A stretch of DNA of 64,000 nt from Paenibacillus qinlingensis (GCF_013204845.1 NZ_JABMKY010000003.1:62001-126000); one strand, 5' to 3'; numbered from the stretch's first letter, positions 18,299-28,769 are shown. Notes: a model not told the origin generated them from the letters alone. Numbers and translations are program-made.

Positions 18299-19697
18299 AT
18301 GAGAAAATTAGGAAAACGAGTCATCCAGTTATGTAGTAGCCTAGGCATGCTTAGTTTGGTTATTAGTGTTACAACAGCGTTTGCGGCAACCCCAGGATCA
18401 GTCATTTTCCAATCTGGTTTTGAAGGCGGTTCAACAATTTCTCAGCTTAATGCGCAGAAAGATGATATTACAGGAACAGATACCTCGTATTCCACCTCAA
18501 ATAATTGGGTTGCAGATTTGGAAGGCAATGCACAGATTGGCAATTTTGAAATCCAATATGAAGGCGGTACCATGACGGATCGCTATGCCAAAATTATTGC
18601 AGATCCCAGCTTATTCAAGCAATAAAGTGCTCCACTATTGGATGAAGAATGGCGTAATCCCAGACGGCAGCTATAACAAAGGACGTATTCAAGCCAATAT
18701 CTATGATGAAAGTGGCAATCCTCAGCAGTTATTGAACGAAGTGTACTATAAAGTTCGCTTGAAGCTCCATCCTGATATGCAGAAGCTTGAAAGCTACTCT
18801 AATGCAATTCCTTGGCTGACATTGGCTGAATTCTGGAATGACGGGACTTGGTATGGGAGCAGTTACCCATTCCGGGTTACATTTGGGTTGAATAAGGATG
18901 CGAATGCGGGTTCGAACAAACCGTTGTACTTTGAGGTAAACGCAGAAAAAATGGATACTAATCCCCGAGTTGAATTATGGCAAGCGGAGGCCAAGTCTTT
19001 TCCGATTTCGTATAATCAATGGATAACCCTAGAGTTTTATTATAAAAAAGGTAATGCTACGTCTGGCCGTTTCTATGTAGCGGCAACGCCGGATGGCGGC
19101 AGCAGACAAGTTCTCTTTGATGTGAAGAATTGGACGTATCATCCCAATAATCCCTCGCCAGTAGGACTGGCTAATTTTAATCCTTTTAAGCTATATACAG
19201 GGGATTGGTTGATCGACCATGTTCGTAACAATGGCGGCATCATGCAGCTATATTGGGATAATTTTGAGCTATGGAATGGCTGGCCTCAAGCTGTTTATCA
19301 AGCTGAATCCATGATGCTCGGAACCACATCGGGTGAAGCACTAACGAATTCCAGCGATACCAATTGTAGTGGAGGGGTATGTCAGATTTTTGACAGTAAT
19401 GGAGTTGCTGACTATATCAATTATTTTGCCAACATACCTCATGATGGCAAATATGATATTAAAGTCGGGGTCAAAAAAATAAATACACGAGGTAAATTTC
19501 AGCTATCTATTGACGGGGTCAATAAAGGAACTGTACAGGATTTATACTCGGCTACTGCACAGTACGCAGAATTGTCTATCGCGAATGATGTCCAGCTATT
19601 GGCTGGTGATCGCAGATTTAAATTTTATGTAACAGGGACGAGTGGCACGGGCTATCAACTCGGTATTGATTATATCAAGGTGATACCCAAGGATTAA
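18299..19697 (+). pseudogene. Secreted jelly-roll (lyase-like) protein with CBM, split by a one-base frameshift
   Basis: The first frame (18299-18625, 108 residues) has a signal peptide and the start of a beta-sandwich (VIFQSGFEGG). It stops at 18625, while the continuation lies in another frame to 19697. Removing one C from the CCC at 18605-18607 joins the frames as ...IIADPAYSSNKVLHYW..., giving about 465 residues without a break. The joined protein looks like a concanavalin-type jelly-roll of the kind in glucuronan and alginate lyases (about 30-330), followed by a CBM6/35-like module (about 335-465: QAESMMLG...GIDYIKVIP). It is either a real pseudogene or a sequencing error in a short C run. 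If intact it would be an extracellular lyase in the same regulon as its neighbours. Confidence 0.7.
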
Positions 19698-19710
19698 ATA
19701 AAACGTTACA

Positions 19711-19747
19711 AGCTCGGCATCCGATTTTTGGATGCCGGGCTTTTTTC
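19711..19747 (+). terminator. Rho-independent terminator
   Basis: Stem AGCTCGGCATCC with GGATGCCGGGCT around a T-rich loop, followed by T residues. Confidence 0.9.
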
Positions 19748-19815
19748 ATATGAGGTGAAATGTTATAATTTCTTTACGATCCGCTTCATCTAGAGAGGGA
19801 GAGACGGGAACGAGC

Positions 19816-20670
19816 ATGAGTACTCACCAAATCTATTATTATCGTGATTTTATGGAGAAAGACTTCCCATTTAAAGTGGATTTCCGTATTGAAACCAATT
19901 TAAATCAGCAAGCACATGCGCATGAGCATGTCCAAATTTGCTATGTCATGCGTGGAACGTGTGTTCATTATACGGATAATCAGACCTATATGATGACCAA
20001 AGGGGATATGCTGGCAATTCCACCGTATGTACCCCATTATTTTGAACCTTACAAAGAGGAGAAGGTCGAACTTGTACAGATTGATTTCATGCCGCTGATC
20101 ATTGACGAAACGGAAACAGGTTCAGAATCCTCACTTTCGAATCAATATTTTCCGAAAATTCAAATCTCATCCCAAACACAAGACGTTGTAGAGGGGCTTA
20201 TCTCCAGCATGAGACGGGAGAATGAGCAGAAGCAATCGGGTTATCACTACTTGATCAAAGCGGATTTAATTCGATTACTCGTGACCATTTTCAGAGAAGC
20301 CACGAAAGAAGGGCCGTCCACAAGATTGAAGGATTCAACAGGAAGACGGTTGTTTCATGAAGCTGTAAGCTATATTGATGTACATTACGCAGAGAATCTT
20401 CAACTCGAGGATGTGGCACAACGTGCTGCTATGTCACCGACGTACTTCAGTTATATGTTCAAGGTGCTGAAAGGCCTACCTTTCGTGCAGTATGTGAATG
20501 ATGTCCGCATTCGTAAAGCGATTGATTTACTGCGAATGACCGAAATGAGTGTATTGGATATTTGCTTTGAAACAGGCTTTAATAATGCAAGTCATTTTAA
20601 CCGAATGTTTAAAAAAGTGACAGGGATGACACCACTGAAATACCGTCAGCAATCCGAAGCACATTCCTAA
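19816..20670 (+). CDS. AraC-family regulator with cupin sensor (cassette 1)
   Basis: Cytoplasmic one-component regulator of 284 residues. Residues about 15-110 form a cupin-type sugar-sensing domain, with the metal-like HAHEHVQ motif and GDMLAIPPYVPHYF. Residues 180-284 hold two helix-turn-helix motifs, with the AraC signature around CFETGFNNASHFNRMFKKVTG. It lies upstream of, and on the same strand as, the isomerase/dehydrogenase pair, and is the likely local regulator of that pair or of the lyase genes. A paralogue with the same architecture is encoded at 34310-35158 beside a second copy of the same enzyme pair. Confidence 0.9.
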   Translation: MSTHQIYYYRDFMEKDFPFKVDFRIETNLNQQAHAHEHVQICYVMRGTCVHYTDNQTYMMTKGDMLAIPPYVPHYFEPYKEEKVELVQIDFMPLIIDETETGSESSLSNQYFPKIQISSQTQDVVEGLISSMRRENEQKQSGYHYLIKADLIRLLVTIFREATKEGPSTRLKDSTGRRLFHEAVSYIDVHYAENLQLEDVAQRAAMSPTYFSYMFKVLKGLPFVQYVNDVRIRKAIDLLRMTEMSVLDICFETGFNNASHFNRMFKKVTGMTPLKYRQQSEAHS

Positions 20671-20712
20671 AAAACGTGTGTTTTTTCGTAAGATACTGCA
20701 TGTAATACACAT

Positions 20713-20756
20713 AACCTCGAGGTATAGTAGACGTATGTCAACTATACTTGGAGGTT
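20713..20756 (+). promoter_or_regulatory. Long inverted repeat covering the ribosome site of the isomerase gene
   Basis: Bases 20713-20728 pair with 20741-20756: 14 Watson-Crick pairs, one G-U and one mismatch, around a 12-base loop. The downstream arm contains GGAGG, the ribosome site of the gene starting at 20764. It may be an operator for the adjacent AraC regulator or an RNA hairpin that limits translation. Confidence 0.6.
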
Positions 20757-20763
20757 ATTTCAC

Positions 20764-21603
20764 ATGAAATTATCCTTTAGCACACTGCCCTGTGAAGGAT
20801 GGAGTGTCGATTTACTCATTGCAAGCTGCCAAACCCTTGGTTACAAAGGAATAGAGCTCAAGGAGGATCATCTAAATGCCGTTAGTTTGGCTACACCAGA
20901 GGCTGAATTAACCGATATTGCTGCGAAGTTTCGCACGGCAGGTATTACAATTACGAATATTGGAAGCAAAATTATTTTTAACGGTATTGGGCCGGATGAA
21001 GAGAAAGCGCTATCAGAACTTAAGCAAGTTATTCGAATGGCTTCTACACTTAGGGCAAAAGGTGTTCGTATTTTCCTAGGAACGTATCTCCGCTTCGTGG
21101 AGCAACGTGTACAGCCCAAGGATGAAGCACGAATCATTACGTACGTACAGGAAGCTTGCGATTATGCCAAGGCGTATGGCGTGGAAATTTGGCTTGAAAC
21201 TCATAATGAATATTCAACAGGGGCAGTTCTCAATCAGTTCCTTCAACGGGTTGATCGAACGAATTGCAAAGTGATTTATGACATCATTCATCCATATGAA
21301 TTTGGCGAAAAACCTGAAGATACGATTCGACTTCTTGGAGATCGCTGTGCACATGTGCATGTGAAAGATGGTGAGCCATTTGCAGATCCGAAGATCCACG
21401 AATGGAAGTACACACCAATGGGAGAAGGACAGTTGCCGCTACACTCGATCGTATCACTTTTACTAGAAAGTGGATATGACGGCTACTTCTCGTTCGAATG
21501 GGAACCGAAATGGCGTCCAGAACTAAAAGAACTTAATTTGGAAGTACCATTGGTTTTAACTGATTATGTAACGTATATGAAACAACTTGCAGTGAGCAAA
21601 TAA
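20764..21603 (+). CDS. Sugar isomerase/epimerase, xylose-isomerase-like TIM barrel (cassette 1)
   Basis: Cytoplasmic protein of 279 residues of the AP_endonuc_2/xylose-isomerase-like TIM-barrel family. The likely divalent-metal ligands are present: Glu in WLETHNE, Asp/His in IYDIIHPYE, His in HVHVKDG and Glu in FEWEP. These enzymes isomerise or epimerise keto-sugars and inositol-type compounds. GGAGG lies within an inverted repeat just upstream. The gene ends 24 bases before a 2-hydroxyacid dehydrogenase gene, so the pair is probably one operon acting on a sugar acid or keto-sugar from the lyase pathway. A paralogue (33348-34157) sits beside a second dehydrogenase. The exact substrate cannot be read from the sequence. 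Confidence 0.87.
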   Translation: MKLSFSTLPCEGWSVDLLIASCQTLGYKGIELKEDHLNAVSLATPEAELTDIAAKFRTAGITITNIGSKIIFNGIGPDEEKALSELKQVIRMASTLRAKGVRIFLGTYLRFVEQRVQPKDEARIITYVQEACDYAKAYGVEIWLETHNEYSTGAVLNQFLQRVDRTNCKVIYDIIHPYEFGEKPEDTIRLLGDRCAHVHVKDGEPFADPKIHEWKYTPMGEGQLPLHSIVSLLLESGYDGYFSFEWEPKWRPELKELNLEVPLVLTDYVTYMKQLAVSK

Positions 21604-21627
21604 AAGCTTGAAGAGGAGAATTACAGG

Positions 21628-22644
21628 ATGAAAACACTACTTGCAATTCAGGATTCCTATTTGAAAGAACTTTTTTTCCATGACTCGGTTATCAAAAAAT
21701 TGCATGCATTCTCCGATGTAACTTGGTATGAATCTACGGAAGAAGAGTGGAGTTCGGATGGATTAGCTCGCCTGATTGGTGAGTATGATGCGTGTCTGAC
21801 TTCGTGGGGGACGCCATTTTTTACACGGGAAGTACTTGCGAATGCAAGTAAACTGAAATTTATCGGACATGTGGCAGGCTCTCCTACGTCAGTAGTCGAT
21901 GAGCGGGCATTCCACCAAGACATTACAGTTGCTACCGCGAATACCGTTTTGGCTAAATCAACAGCTGAAGCTGCCTTCGCATTAATGATGGCGGGAGCTT
22001 GGGATTTGCATGGATATAGTACAAGACTAAAGCGTGGACAGTGGGGTAATAACAGCAGAGACACCGTCATGGGTGTATCGAACCAAGTGATTGGTTTGAT
22101 TGGATTGGGTGAAATATCCAAAAATGTGATCCGCATGCTCAGCGGGTTTCCTGTTCGGATTAAACTGGCTTCCCGTTATTGTACGGAAGAACAAGCTAGA
22201 GCACTCGGCGTGGAGTTGTGTTCATTAGAAGAAGTGCTGCAAACGAGCCAAATCATCTCGCTTCACAGCACGCTAACACCATCGACGGTAGGTTTCATTG
22301 GGAAACGAGAATTCGCTCTTATTCAGGACGGAGCGTTGTTCGTTAACACGGCACGCGCCAAAATTGTGGATGAAAACGCGATGATGGACGAATTGCAGTC
22401 AGGACGTATTTTTGCAGCCTTAGATGTGTATCACGAGGAGCCCGTAGCTGCTAATCACCCGCTTCACAGTTTGGAAAATGTCCTATGTGTGCCGCATATT
22501 GGCGGGTTTGCCAGCACGTTCAAAAGGTCCATGGGTGAGTTTGTTGTGGATAACTTACAACACTTTACACGTGGGGAAAAAGAACTCCCTGGTGTAATCT
22601 CATTGGAAGAGTATGGGCGTATGACGACGATTAGCCTACAATAA
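21628..22644 (+). CDS. D-2-hydroxyacid dehydrogenase family protein (cassette 1)
   Basis: NAD(P)-dependent oxidoreductase of the phosphoglycerate-dehydrogenase-like family, 338 residues. It has a substrate domain split around a Rossmann domain (about 100-290). The catalytic triad is visible: Arg in NTARAKIVD, Glu in HEEPV and His in PHIGG. The glycine motif reads GLIGLGEIS, with Ser where the usual GxGxxG has its last Gly, which may affect cofactor binding. An AAGAGGAG ribosome site lies just upstream. It would interconvert a 2-keto acid and a D-2-hydroxy acid, probably working with the preceding isomerase. A terminator ends the unit. Confidence 0.87.
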   Translation: MKTLLAIQDSYLKELFFHDSVIKKLHAFSDVTWYESTEEEWSSDGLARLIGEYDACLTSWGTPFFTREVLANASKLKFIGHVAGSPTSVVDERAFHQDITVATANTVLAKSTAEAAFALMMAGAWDLHGYSTRLKRGQWGNNSRDTVMGVSNQVIGLIGLGEISKNVIRMLSGFPVRIKLASRYCTEEQARALGVELCSLEEVLQTSQIISLHSTLTPSTVGFIGKREFALIQDGALFVNTARAKIVDENAMMDELQSGRIFAALDVYHEEPVAANHPLHSLENVLCVPHIGGFASTFKRSMGEFVVDNLQHFTRGEKELPGVISLEEYGRMTTISLQ

Positions 22645-22658
22645 TAGAGTAACTTACT

Positions 22659-22694
22659 AGATCGCTTCTTCGATTCATGAAGCGATCTTTTTTT
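22659..22694 (+). terminator. Rho-independent terminator after cassette 1
   Basis: Perfect 10-bp stem AGATCGCTTC/GAAGCGATCT followed by seven T residues. Confidence 0.92.
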
Positions 22695-22989
22695 ATTTCA
22701 TATTTAACATACATTTTGTAAAAATTATACCATTAAACAAATTAGTATAGCGTCAAACAGCCAAAAAGTGGAGTGTTTTCGAGGGTTAGTGAAGTATACA
22801 ACAGGGTATGACATCATTATTATGAGTATGAAATGAGTCATCTTTATCACATATGAAAGGGGAAGTCGTATAGAGCGTTACCCGGTTAGCGAGAAAAATG
22901 TTAAGATAGTGCCTTTTTTAAAAAAAAGAAAATTGTTAAACCACCTAATTAAAGCGCTTACTAAAAAACGGTAATAGGAGGTATGGTTA
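22695..22989 (+). promoter_or_regulatory. Regulatory region of the heparinase-like lyase gene
   Basis: A 295-base A/T-rich stretch without a gene. It contains GTTACCCGGTTAGC at 22877-22890, which shares CCGGTTAGC with the palindrome at 41893, and a weak cre-like TTAAAGCGCTTACT at 22949-22962 (two mismatches). AGGAGG at 22977-22982 is the ribosome site. Confidence 0.45.
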
Positions 22990-25900
22990 ATGTTAAAGAA
23001 ACGTTTTCAACGAGTGTTCTCATCTGTCCTAGTTTGTTTAATACTCTTTACATCCATAATCACATGGCCCCCTCAGGTTCAAGCTGTTGCAGCAACCTTC
23101 AACCCAGATGTTATTATTGAGGCAGAAGATGGGGTGATTACTGGGAATATGGGCATCTATAATGATGATGCAACTGCGGCCGGAAGCTATATTACGTCAA
23201 AGAATAACCCCTCACCTGCTGCGGCTCCCGCCAACACAGACTCCCCGGATGCACTAATTTCAATCAATCTTCCTTCGGCTGCAAGTTATGCCATTTGGGC
23301 GAGAGTTTACTCTACGGATGGAGGTAATGACTCCTATTATTTCGCTTACGATCAATCAGCTTATGCGTTAAAAAGCATGACTGTCGTAAAACCAGAGTGG
23401 CAATGGATTAAAATGGACACCCTACAATTTACGCAGGGGGCACATGCGTTAAAAATCAAATATCGCGAGAATAATTTCAAAATTGATCGCTTTGTCGTGA
23501 CGGGTAATTTGTTATATACACCAACGGGCATGGGCGTGAATGTCGCAGACAGCATCATTCAGGAAAACATCTATCCCAATCCCTTTCCTACTCCAACCAT
23601 AACACCACCGGCTAACGAGCATCCTCGTCTATTTGTGCGAAGCAGTGATATTCCAACGATTAAGGCTAACTTAACCAAAGGTGAATTGGTGAAAGTATGG
23701 AGCCGAGTTAACACGACGGCAGCGATGAATGTGACGGGGTTATTAAATCCTCCAGCTTCAGGACAATCCAACTACGATGATTCACAGCGTAAAGTCATTG
23801 AGGCCAATGCTCTCTTATATTTACTTGACGGTAATCAGGCGGCAGGACAGAAAGCGATAAGTATTATGAATAACTATATCAATACGGCCATGATACCTAT
23901 TGTCGGTGATTCGACTAGAGCGATGGGGCAAGTCATTATTACGGCAGCCATGGTTTATGATTGGTGCTATCCAATCATGACGAATGAGCAGCGTCTTAAT
24001 TTTCGCTTAAATATGGATCGTATCGCACGCAATATGGAGATTGGGTATCCACCACTCGGTCAAGGAGCGGTTGTAGGTCATGGCTCCGAGGCGCAGCTCA
24101 TGCGTGATATGATCGGTTTCGGTGTGGCTGCTTATGATGAAAACCCGAACATTTACAATATTGCAGCGGGTAGATTTTTCAAAGAATTCGTGCCGGCAAG
24201 AGATTTCTTGTATCAATCTAATAGTTACTCTCAAGGGGATTCGTATGGTCCGTATCGTTTCCAATGGGATATGTTTGCTTCCTATATATTCAAACGTATG
24301 GGAGCTGGGAATGTGTTCTCAGCAGAGCAGCAATATGTGCCTTACCAATCGTTGTATACGAGAAGGCCTGATGGTCAGCTATTGAGAAACGGAGATTCCT
24401 ATACTCAAAATTACACAAGCGTAGGTACATACTGGAGTGTTTCTCCATCGTTATTTTATGCAGCTAGTTATTATAATGACCCGTATCTGAGATCCGAATT
24501 TAAGAAAGAGTATGACTACAATAATAATATCGTTGAAGATACCTGGATGGTATTGTTCGACAATCCAGATCAACAAAGTGAGAGTGTTGCTTCACTTCCA
24601 CCATCTAAGTACTTTGGAGAGCCAATGGGTCAGATGGTAGCGAGAACAGGCTGGGGAACAGGTTTTAATTCCAATACAGTTGTCGCTAGTATGAATATTA
24701 GCAATTATAACTTTGTCAATCATCAGCACTTGGAAGCAGGAAGCTTTCAACTCTATTACAAAGGTGCACTCGCTATCGATAGCGGTGTTTATCAAGGTAC
24801 TGGTGGTAAATTCGCGGGCAACCATGATGGCAATTATAATAAGCGAACGATAGCGCACAATGCCATGCTAGTCTATGACCCGAGTGAAGAGTTTCTTTTA
24901 TACGGAAGTAAAAAGACATCCGATAATACAGACGTCATAAACGATGGTGGACAAAGATTCCCTAACAGTTATAACGAGCCTAGTACAATAGAAGAGTTGA
25001 AAGACCCTAGCAAAGGTTATGAGGTTGGGAAGGTTTTGCATCAAGCGATTGGAACGGATGCAGTGAAGCCAGATTTTACTTACATCAAAGGAGATATTAC
25101 GAAAGCTTATACAAGCAAAGTGTCCGATTATAAACGTTCCATGGTATTCCTCAATATGAAGGATTCAACTTATCCTGGTGCCTTGATCGTGTATGACAAA
25201 TTAACAGCCAGCGATCCTACTTTTAAAAAGACTTGGCTGCTGCACAGCGTAAATGAGCCTGAAATATCAGGCAATACGCAAACGATTAGGAACGGGAATG
25301 GCAACTACAACGGCAAGATGGTCAATACGACGTTGCTGCCTGTGCAAGGAAATACCGATATTACTAAGGTCGGTGGTGCTAATTTCCGTTATAGCTTCAA
25401 TGGCATTAACTACCCAGAACCTATAGCTAGTGGCAATTCGGATGAATCGGGTTCCTGGCGTATTGAACTCTCTCCGAAAACGCCTGCTGCTACGAATGAA
25501 TTCTTGAATGTTATGCAGGTCATGGATAATGACGAAGTGAAAGCCCCGCTCCTAACGGAACCCGTTACAAGTGATAAAATTATTGGAGCTAAAATTTCAG
25601 ATCGCGTTGTAACGTTTGGCAAAGAAAGTCAGCAGTTATCGGGTTCTTTTCAATTTCAAGTTACTGGGAATGAGAGCAATCTCTATTATCTCGTAACAGA
25701 TTTGGCGCCCGGCTACTGGAAAGTAGAGAAAGATGGCGTCACGGCAACTACACAATATGAAGTCACGCAAGAGAATGGGACTATTTATTATAAAGGGGCA
25801 CCAGGTACGTACACATTAACTCATTCTGCTCAATTGACATTACCACTCGCTGCAGCAGTTAGTGATGATGACGCCATCGTTGTTGAAAAAATCGGATTAA

Positions 25901-28674
25901 ACATCGACGGTGTTAAGACAGCAATTACACCAGCTCCAAAGCGCATCAATGGTATCCCTATGCTTCCACTGAAAAATGTGATGGAAAAACTAGGTGCCAG
26001 AGTGAATGAGGATGTGGCAGCCAGAACCGCTACAATTATCAAGTTGGGTAAAGCAATTACGTTGAATGCCGATAGTAAAGAAATAACTAAGAATGGTGTA
26101 TCCCATCAATTAACTCAAAATGTTGTGATTTTGGATGACGCATTCTACGTCCCTACGGATCTCATTAAGCAATCGGGATGGGGAACGGCTGATTGGGATG
26201 AGTATTATGTAAGTTTTAATATCAAATCGATACGTCCTGTCGATAATAACGGTCTTATTGCCGTTACGGTTAGCGATGGTGGACAATATAACGGTGAGAA
26301 TACGATAGATCTAGACGCTTCCAGCATTTGGTCAGCTCCCGGAGATAACGCAACAATTACGTACGATCTGGGGTCTTTAAAGCCCATAAGTAAAATTGGG
26401 ATTGCCTGGTATAAAGGCAATGAAAGAAGAGCGATCTATGAGGTTCAGACATCATCAGATGGCCAGAACTGGGTCACTCAATTTGATGGGATGAGCTCTG
26501 GTACAACGAGCCAAATGGAGAGTACGGTATTTGATAATACCATTACCAGATATATCCGAATTGTTGGACATGGGTTTCTGTCGCCGTATGGAACGATTCA
26601 TAATACGGCCATTTCCGAAGTGACCCTCTATTCAGCTATATCACCTATCGTTGGTGTGAAAGCTAAAAGCACGGATATTACGGATAGTGAAACAACGAAA
26701 GCATATGATGGAAACTTCAATACCTATTGGACACAGCAAGGTGTGGATCAATGGATTCAATTTGATCTAGGTGTAACGAAAACGGTTAGCGGCTTCGGAG
26801 GTGCATGGTGGAGAGGAGATATAAGACAAGAGATCTTTCAAATTAAGATCTCCGAAGATGAAGAGAATTGGACGACTGTGTTTGATGGGAAAAGCAGTGG
26901 TACGACGCTAAACATTGAAGATGTCTACTTTGCACCAGTGCAAGGAAGATATGTAAGGATTGTATGTAACGGGAATACAGCTTCTACGACTGTTCCGAAT
27001 AATGGTTTTAACTCTTTGGCCGAAGCCGTCATCTATGCGAGTGATGCTAGAACGGTGGTAGCGGAACATTCCGTTTCTGTAGGCGCCATAACCTTCAAAG
27101 ATGAATTAAACCATGAGATTTCCGCGATACCTGCAAATAGCAGCTTTACTGTGCATGCTGCTGTAGCAGGCAATGTAGATTCTGCGAAAGTAAAGCTGAT
27201 GTATGCGCTGTACAAAAATAATGAAATACTAGCAATTGGGCAAGTTGAAGACACGCTGCAGAAGGATCAAGTGAAAGATGTTTCACTTGAGATTATAACG
27301 CCAGCGGATATTCAAGATCACGCCGTACGTATTTTCGTCTGGGATGAATTAAACAGACCCCTAACAAGCGCAGTTGTATTTCCCAAAGTTATTTCTCATG
27401 ATGCGACGTTGAGCGGATTGAAAATTAATAATCAGGATTTGGCTGGTTTCGCAAGCCATACAAATGCTTACACATTCACACAAGGAAACACGACACCACC
27501 TGTATTATCGGCTACAACGACGCATAACTTGGCCACAACTGTCATCACGCAAGCAACAAGTGTACCAGGAACCGCAACGGTCGTGGTTACGGCTGAAGAT
27601 GGTCATACCCAAGAAACGTACTCAGTGTCAATCAGCAAGCTAATGGGGACAGCTGCCACACTTAGTGATATGAAGATTAATAATGTTACGGTAGCTGGTT
27701 TTAATAAAGACACGTTAAGCTATTCGGTTACTTTGCCTTCTAAAGCGATTCCGACGCTTACCGTTACGAAGACGGATATCAACGCCAATGCCGTTGTGAC
27801 TTTGCCTACGGTTCTACCAGGAACCGCGACAGTTGATGTTACATCGGAAGATGGATTACAGACGAAAAGTTATTCCATTTTGCTGGATTATGTAAGGTCA
27901 ACAGATGCTTCATTGAAAGATTTGAAAGTAGATGGAACGATGGTTTCAGGGTTTGCACCTGCAACAACGGTTTATTCGTACACCTATGGGTCTACAGGTA
28001 CACCGGTATCTAATCCGTTCCCCGTATTTACGGCAACGGCAACGGATCCTAATGCACAAGTGGTCATCAATAGCGGAGGCTTTGGCATTATTAAAGTAAC
28101 TGCTGAAGACGGAATTACCATTAGGACTTATAAAGTGAATGTTATTCATAATTTGAAACCGACGGATGATAATTTTGTCAATAAAACCAACGCTACTACG
28201 GTAGCTGATGCTACTTTGCAACAAATTGGGGCAAAGTACGGCAGCGACACGCAATATGTACTACAGCAATTTGATTTGACTGGTATCACTGGCACAGTAA
28301 GCTCGGCCATATTAAACCAAAGAATTAAGGTGTCACAAGGTACATCAACTCCGGGAGTCACATCAGTTGTCTATGCATTTGACAGCAGCGACACGTCTTC
28401 ATGGGCGGAAACAACCGTGAACTATGCTGCCGTTTCCACCGCTATTACCAGCGCAATCGCTTCACCATCGATAGGTCAATATGTTGTTGCAGCTAATACC
28501 GACTGGACTGTACTAAGTCTTGACGTTACAAGCTTTATCAATCAATTCATTGCTGCTGGCAAAACCAAAGTAACTTTTGTTTTTACTGGAACGGTGCAAG
28601 GTTTAGATCCCCTTATTGCAACAAAAGAAAAGGGTGCTGGTTATGTTCGACTATACGTGAATATCGTACCTTAA
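22990..28674 (+). CDS. Secreted multidomain heparinase II/III-type polysaccharide lyase
   Basis: 1894 residues, ATG 22990 with AGGAGG upstream. Order: signal peptide (1-33); CBM-like beta domain (34-175); alpha-helical lyase domain starting HPRLFVRSSDIP (about 212-540); heparinase II/III-type beta domain (about 545-920) with NHQHLEAGSFQLYYKG at 573 and AHNAMLVYD at 620, the usual His-bearing segments; a copper-amine-oxidase-N-like domain (967-1078); two discoidin/CBM32 domains (1083-1353); an Ig-like region; three cadherin-like beta-sandwich domains (1469-1720); and a DNRLRE-like C-terminus. This architecture cleaves uronate-containing chains by beta-elimination outside the cell. No SLH repeat is present, so it is secreted or held by other modules. 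The PL family and substrate (alginate, heparinoid, chondroitin-like) are not decidable by eye. Confidence 0.85.
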   Translation: MLKKRFQRVFSSVLVCLILFTSIITWPPQVQAVAATFNPDVIIEAEDGVITGNMGIYNDDATAAGSYITSKNNPSPAAAPANTDSPDALISINLPSAASYAIWARVYSTDGGNDSYYFAYDQSAYALKSMTVVKPEWQWIKMDTLQFTQGAHALKIKYRENNFKIDRFVVTGNLLYTPTGMGVNVADSIIQENIYPNPFPTPTITPPANEHPRLFVRSSDIPTIKANLTKGELVKVWSRVNTTAAMNVTGLLNPPASGQSNYDDSQRKVIEANALLYLLDGNQAAGQKAISIMNNYINTAMIPIVGDSTRAMGQVIITAAMVYDWCYPIMTNEQRLNFRLNMDRIARNMEIGYPPLGQGAVVGHGSEAQLMRDMIGFGVAAYDENPNIYNIAAGRFFKEFVPARDFLYQSNSYSQGDSYGPYRFQWDMFASYIFKRMGAGNVFSAEQQYVPYQSLYTRRPDGQLLRNGDSYTQNYTSVGTYWSVSPSLFYAASYYNDPYLRSEFKKEYDYNNNIVEDTWMVLFDNPDQQSESVASLPPSKYFGEPMGQMVARTGWGTGFNSNTVVASMNISNYNFVNHQHLEAGSFQLYYKGALAIDSGVYQGTGGKFAGNHDGNYNKRTIAHNAMLVYDPSEEFLLYGSKKTSDNTDVINDGGQRFPNSYNEPSTIEELKDPSKGYEVGKVLHQAIGTDAVKPDFTYIKGDITKAYTSKVSDYKRSMVFLNMKDSTYPGALIVYDKLTASDPTFKKTWLLHSVNEPEISGNTQTIRNGNGNYNGKMVNTTLLPVQGNTDITKVGGANFRYSFNGINYPEPIASGNSDESGSWRIELSPKTPAATNEFLNVMQVMDNDEVKAPLLTEPVTSDKIIGAKISDRVVTFGKESQQLSGSFQFQVTGNESNLYYLVTDLAPGYWKVEKDGVTATTQYEVTQENGTIYYKGAPGTYTLTHSAQLTLPLAAAVSDDDAIVVEKIGLNIDGVKTAITPAPKRINGIPMLPLKNVMEKLGARVNEDVAARTATIIKLGKAITLNADSKEITKNGVSHQLTQNVVILDDAFYVPTDLIKQSGWGTADWDEYYVSFNIKSIRPVDNNGLIAVTVSDGGQYNGENTIDLDASSIWSAPGDNATITYDLGSLKPISKIGIAWYKGNERRAIYEVQTSSDGQNWVTQFDGMSSGTTSQMESTVFDNTITRYIRIVGHGFLSPYGTIHNTAISEVTLYSAISPIVGVKAKSTDITDSETTKAYDGNFNTYWTQQGVDQWIQFDLGVTKTVSGFGGAWWRGDIRQEIFQIKISEDEENWTTVFDGKSSGTTLNIEDVYFAPVQGRYVRIVCNGNTASTTVPNNGFNSLAEAVIYASDARTVVAEHSVSVGAITFKDELNHEISAIPANSSFTVHAAVAGNVDSAKVKLMYALYKNNEILAIGQVEDTLQKDQVKDVSLEIITPADIQDHAVRIFVWDELNRPLTSAVVFPKVISHDATLSGLKINNQDLAGFASHTNAYTFTQGNTTPPVLSATTTHNLATTVITQATSVPGTATVVVTAEDGHTQETYSVSISKLMGTAATLSDMKINNVTVAGFNKDTLSYSVTLPSKAIPTLTVTKTDINANAVVTLPTVLPGTATVDVTSEDGLQTKSYSILLDYVRSTDASLKDLKVDGTMVSGFAPATTVYSYTYGSTGTPVSNPFPVFTATATDPNAQVVINSGGFGIIKVTAEDGITIRTYKVNVIHNLKPTDDNFVNKTNATTVADATLQQIGAKYGSDTQYVLQQFDLTGITGTVSSAILNQRIKVSQGTSTPGVTSVVYAFDSSDTSSWAETTVNYAAVSTAITSAIASPSIGQYVVAANTDWTVLSLDVTSFINQFIAAGKTKVTFVFTGTVQGLDPLIATKEKGAGYVRLYVNIVP

Positions 28675-28695
28675 ACTAATCAGAATGCTCGAATG

Positions 28696-28733
28696 TCAGC
28701 AGTAGGTTAATTACAGTAGTTGCCTACTGCTGA
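28696..28733 (+). other. Stem-loop between lyase and SLH protein genes
   Basis: Perfect 11-bp arms TCAGCAGTAGG and CCTACTGCTGA at 28696-28706 and 28723-28733 without a T run. With only 95 bases between the genes, it may allow partial read-through or protect the upstream mRNA. Confidence 0.6.
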
Positions 28734-28769
28734 TGCTAACAAACAGGAACGGAATAAAGGAGGAGCACG

